Source: Pseudomonadota bacterium
GTDB lineage: Bacteria; Pseudomonadota; Gammaproteobacteria; Pseudomonadales; UBA5518
DNA length: 7,652 bases
Reading direction: 5' to 3'
Assembly: GCA_963204845.1 (NCBI GenBank)
Contig: CAUJIL010000059.1
Location: 1 to 7,652 of the forward strand
Each line of letters begins with the position of its first letter. Within the stretch, counting starts at the first letter, position 1. Under the pieces are notes generated by a model. It did no database searches. It saw only the letters and a list, made by a program, of their open reading frames with translations, and was not told the origin of the DNA. Positions 5,681-7,652 of this stretch are shown in pieces. A program made the position numbers and the translations under genes.

Positions 5681-6724
5681 ATGACGACGATGAAGGCAGC
5701 GGTTTTCAGGGGGGTTGGCGACGTTGAAATGCGTACGGACGTGGCGCGCCCGCCCGCCGGCCCCGGCGAGGTGCTGATCCGGGTCCAGGCCTGCGGCATC
5801 TGCGGCAGCGATCTGCACATCTATCGCGTCGATTCGCCGTCGGCGCGCGAGATGTACGCGGGCACGCTGCGCGTGGACGCCGACGGCGTGCGCATCATCG
5901 GTCACGAGTTCGCCGGCGTGATCGCCGACACCGGGCCGGGGGTCGAGGGCTATGCGATCGGTGATCGCGTGGTCGGCGTGACCGGCGGCGGGGCGATGGC
6001 CGAGTACGTGCCGGTACCCGTGAATCCCTTCCAGCTGGTGCGCATGCCCGACGAGGTCTCGTTCGAGGAGGCGGCGACGACCGAACCGCTGGCCGACAGC
6101 CTGCAACTGGTGCGCAAGGCGGCCGTGGCGCCCGGGGAGAACGTGGTGGTGTTCGGTGTCGGCGCGATCGGACTCGGCGTGGTGCAGGCGCTGCACGCGC
6201 TGGTGCCGCAGATCGGGCGCATCGTGGCCGTGGACGTATCGGCGGCGCGCCTCGCGATGGCGCTCGAGGTCGGCGCGAGCGACGTGATCGACGCCACCAC
6301 GCAGGACGTGGTCGCGGCGGCGGGGCGGATCTGCGGCACGGTGGTGCAGCCGTTTCCGCCCATGCAGCCGCCCGACGTCGGGGTCGTGATCGATTGCGCG
6401 GGCTACATCCGGCACATGAAGGGTCCGCCGCCACTGCAGACCGCGCTCGACCTGCTGCGTCCGCACGGCGGGCGTATCGTGTGTTTCGGCGCCTTCGAGG
6501 ACGAGGTCACGCTGAACCTGACCGACCTGATCCTCAAGCAGCCGCTGATCATGGGCTCGCTGGGTTATCTGCCGGAGGATCTCGAGCAGGCACTGGAGTT
6601 GATGAGAAGTCGAAGAATAGACCGCAAGCGATTGATATCAGACAGATTCCAGATCGAAAACGTACACGACGCATTCCAGACCCAGGGCAATGGGCGCGCG
6701 ATCAAGGTGATGGTGTATCCCTGA
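5681..6724 (+). CDS. zinc-dependent medium-chain alcohol dehydrogenase (MDR), polyol-dehydrogenase-like
   Basis: A 347-aa medium-chain dehydrogenase. Catalytic zinc ligands are Cys41 (CGICGSDLH), His75-Glu76 (GHEF) and probably Glu135 (TTEPLA), the arrangement of sorbitol, threonine and butanediol dehydrogenases. The Rossmann motif GVGAIG is at 159-164, and Asp185 at the end of strand 2 (VAVD) predicts NAD(H). The four-cysteine structural-zinc lobe is missing: GDRVVGV runs directly into a GGGAMAEYV stretch. Cys41 and His75 are 34 residues apart rather than about 21, so there is an insertion near 50-70. Further proline-rich insertions lie at about 215-231 and 241-252. GGGAGGTGA just upstream is an excellent ribosome site. 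The last 45 or so codons switch to AT-rich, rare codons. It probably oxidises a secondary alcohol or vicinal diol of the pathway. Last gene of the operon, 28 nt after the second SDR. Confidence 0.92.
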   Translation: MTTMKAAVFRGVGDVEMRTDVARPPAGPGEVLIRVQACGICGSDLHIYRVDSPSAREMYAGTLRVDADGVRIIGHEFAGVIADTGPGVEGYAIGDRVVGVTGGGAMAEYVPVPVNPFQLVRMPDEVSFEEAATTEPLADSLQLVRKAAVAPGENVVVFGVGAIGLGVVQALHALVPQIGRIVAVDVSAARLAMALEVGASDVIDATTQDVVAAAGRICGTVVQPFPPMQPPDVGVVIDCAGYIRHMKGPPPLQTALDLLRPHGGRIVCFGAFEDEVTLNLTDLILKQPLIMGSLGYLPEDLEQALELMRSRRIDRKRLISDRFQIENVHDAFQTQGNGRAIKVMVYP

Positions 6725-6739
6725 GCGCGCGGATCCGGA

Positions 6740-7652
6740 TCAGCCGACCAGCGTGAAGTCGGTGTACGCCAGCGCATCGCCGGCGCCGGCGAGCAGCGCG
6801 AACTGCACAGTGTCACCGCCGATGCCGGCGCTGGGGTTGTAGTAGAGCCCGCCGCCGTCGAGGTCGTACCAGACGCCGATCGCATCGGCGGCGCCGGCTC
6901 CGGTGTAGCCGTGCCCCTCGAAGTAGTACGCCGCGCCCAGCGTGCCGCTCTGGGTGCCGGCGCCGGAGCGCAGTTCGGCGAACACCGAGGCGGCGAGCAG
7001 GATCTGGTCCTGCGGAAAACTCGCCTCGAGCAAGGTATCGACGTTGCCGGTACCGGGCGCGGTGTCGAAGACGAAGTGGTCCGTTGCGCTGTCGATGCCG
7101 GCGGACAGCGTGTCGTTGCCGAGTCCGCCGTTCAGCGTATCGGCGCCCGAGTCACCGGTCAGTTGATCGGCACCCGCGCCGCCGTGCAGGCTGTCGGCGC
7201 CGGCGCCACCGGCGACCGTGTCCGTACCGGTGCTGCCGATCAGGGTGTCGTTGCCGGCGCTGCCGTGGAGCGCGTCGTTACCGGCGCCCCCGACGAGGCT
7301 GTCGTCGCCCATCGAAGCGAGCAACGAGTCGTCCCCGGCACCACCGTCCAGTGTGTCGTTGCCACCGCCCGTGGACGCTGTGTCGTTGCCGTCGAGGCCG
7401 GCGAAACGGTCGTCGGCACCATAGCCGATCAAGGTGTTGTCGAGCGCGTTGCCGCTACCCTGCTGGATGCCACTGGCGCGCAGATGGTGCAGGTTCTCGA
7501 CGCCGTCGGGCAGCGTGTAGTTCTGCGCGGTGGATTGCACGGTGTCGTTGCCGCCCTCGGCGCGCACGCTTTCGAGCACGAGGTCGGTGGATTGGTTCAC
7601 CACGTAGTTGTCGTCGCCCGCACCGCCGTCGAGTGTGTCGGTGCCGGTGCCG
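6740..7652 (-). CDS. RTX (haemolysin-type calcium-binding repeat) protein, C-terminal part; 5' end outside window
   Basis: The C-terminal 303 residues of a secreted protein, open through the right edge of the window; the GTG at 7603 is only an internal valine because repeat sequence continues in frame upstream of it. From the edge inward there are two repeats (GTGTDTLDGGAGDD), a linker with the common RTX motif YTLPDGVENL and then GNALDN, twelve consecutive GGxGxDxLx-type nonapeptides that fold as a calcium-binding beta-roll, and a repeat-free tail of about 115 residues. The tail ends DFTLVG, an acidic residue followed by hydrophobic ones, as in type I (ABC) secretion substrates such as serralysins. 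It should be exported in one step without a signal peptide. The catalytic or adhesive part, if any, is not in view, so the protein could be a protease, lipase, nuclease, S-layer protein or adhesin. No type I secretion genes are visible. It converges on the zinc dehydrogenase gene. Confidence 0.9.
   Translation of the reverse strand, partial: GTGTDTLDGGAGDDNYVVNQSTDLVLESVRAEGGNDTVQSTAQNYTLPDGVENLHHLRASGIQQGSGNALDNTLIGYGADDRFAGLDGNDTASTGGGNDTLDGGAGDDSLLASMGDDSLVGGAGNDALHGSAGNDTLIGSTGTDTVAGGAGADSLHGGAGADQLTGDSGADTLNGGLGNDTLSAGIDSATDHFVFDTAPGTGNVDTLLEASFPQDQILLAASVFAELRSGAGTQSGTLGAAYYFEGHGYTGAGAADAIGVWYDLDGGGLYYNPSAGIGGDTVQFALLAGAGDALAYTDFTLVG
7100..7426 (-). repeat. tandem 27-bp repeats coding RTX nonapeptides (12 units)
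   Basis: Twelve consecutive nine-residue units place an aspartate at exactly every ninth position, from the GADDRF unit to the GNDTL unit, with no slip in phase. The consensus is G-G-A-G-N/A/D-D-T/S-L-x. Several units are degenerate (for example GSTGTDTV and ASMGDDSL). The DNA repeat is imperfect because codons vary, so it reflects protein selection more than recent duplication. Two further units of the same kind lie at 7601-7652, on the other side of the VENL linker. Confidence 0.85.

Noticed and set aside
3853..5820. Open reading frame of 655 codons on the minus strand
   Set aside because: It runs antisense to the third NTF2-fold gene, both SDRs and the start of the dehydrogenase, all with clear family motifs. 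Its product is low-complexity (Arg, Ala, His, Gly rich) with no recognisable domain, as expected from GC-rich antisense sequence with few stops.
6732..6741. Perfect 10-bp palindrome GATCCGGATC at the end of the convergent genes
   Set aside because: It has no loop and no T-run, so it is a poor terminator. One such short palindrome is expected by chance, and nothing marks it as an operator.
7100..7426. Regular 27-bp repeats as a possible CRISPR array
   Set aside because: There are no unique spacers. The repeats are contiguous, in frame and encode the RTX nonapeptide consensus.

Overview
The window is GC-rich throughout (by eye about two thirds G+C or more, with GC-ending codons and GTG starts). 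It reads as a chromosomal segment of a high-GC proteobacterium. The lineage cannot be fixed from these genes: there is no rRNA, tRNA or marker gene. No promoter, transport gene or regulator is visible.

Positions 1-6724 hold one tightly packed, co-directional (+) run of eight genes. In order they are: a ThDP-dependent C-C lyase/carboligase of the acetolactate synthase / benzaldehyde lyase superfamily (12-1757); a small SnoaL/NTF2-fold protein (1786-2208); an Asp/Glu/hydantoin racemase-family protein with both catalytic cysteines (2225-3037); two more NTF2-fold proteins (3090-3593 and 3590-4126); two classical short-chain dehydrogenases (4123-4881 and 4900-5652); and a zinc-dependent medium-chain dehydrogenase (5681-6724). 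Two junctions are ATGA stop/start overlaps and the others are 16-52 nt apart, mostly with clear Shine-Dalgarno sequences, so this looks like one operon.

The enzyme mix suggests a small-molecule pathway: oxidation or reduction of alcohol/ketone groups (SDR, SDR, ADH), epimerisation or isomerisation at an acidic carbon (racemase), ThDP-dependent making or breaking of a carbon-carbon bond next to a carbonyl, and up to three NTF2-fold steps (dehydration, elimination, isomerisation or hydrolysis). A vicinal diol oxidised to an acyloin and then cleaved by the ThDP enzyme would fit. The substrate cannot be read from the sequence, and I do not recognise the combination as a named pathway.

Positions 6740-7652 hold, on the opposite strand and converging on the operon with a 15-bp gap, the C-terminal end of an RTX (haemolysin-type calcium-binding) protein. 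It has twelve nonapeptide repeats in perfect 27-bp phase and a C-terminal tail typical of type I secretion substrates. Its start lies beyond the right edge. It has no evident functional link to the operon.

The main points for a second look are the operon as an uncharacterised pathway, the Tyr-Asp replacement in the ThDP motif, the trio of NTF2-fold proteins, the atypical zinc dehydrogenase and an abrupt AT-rich, rare-codon patch near its 3' end.
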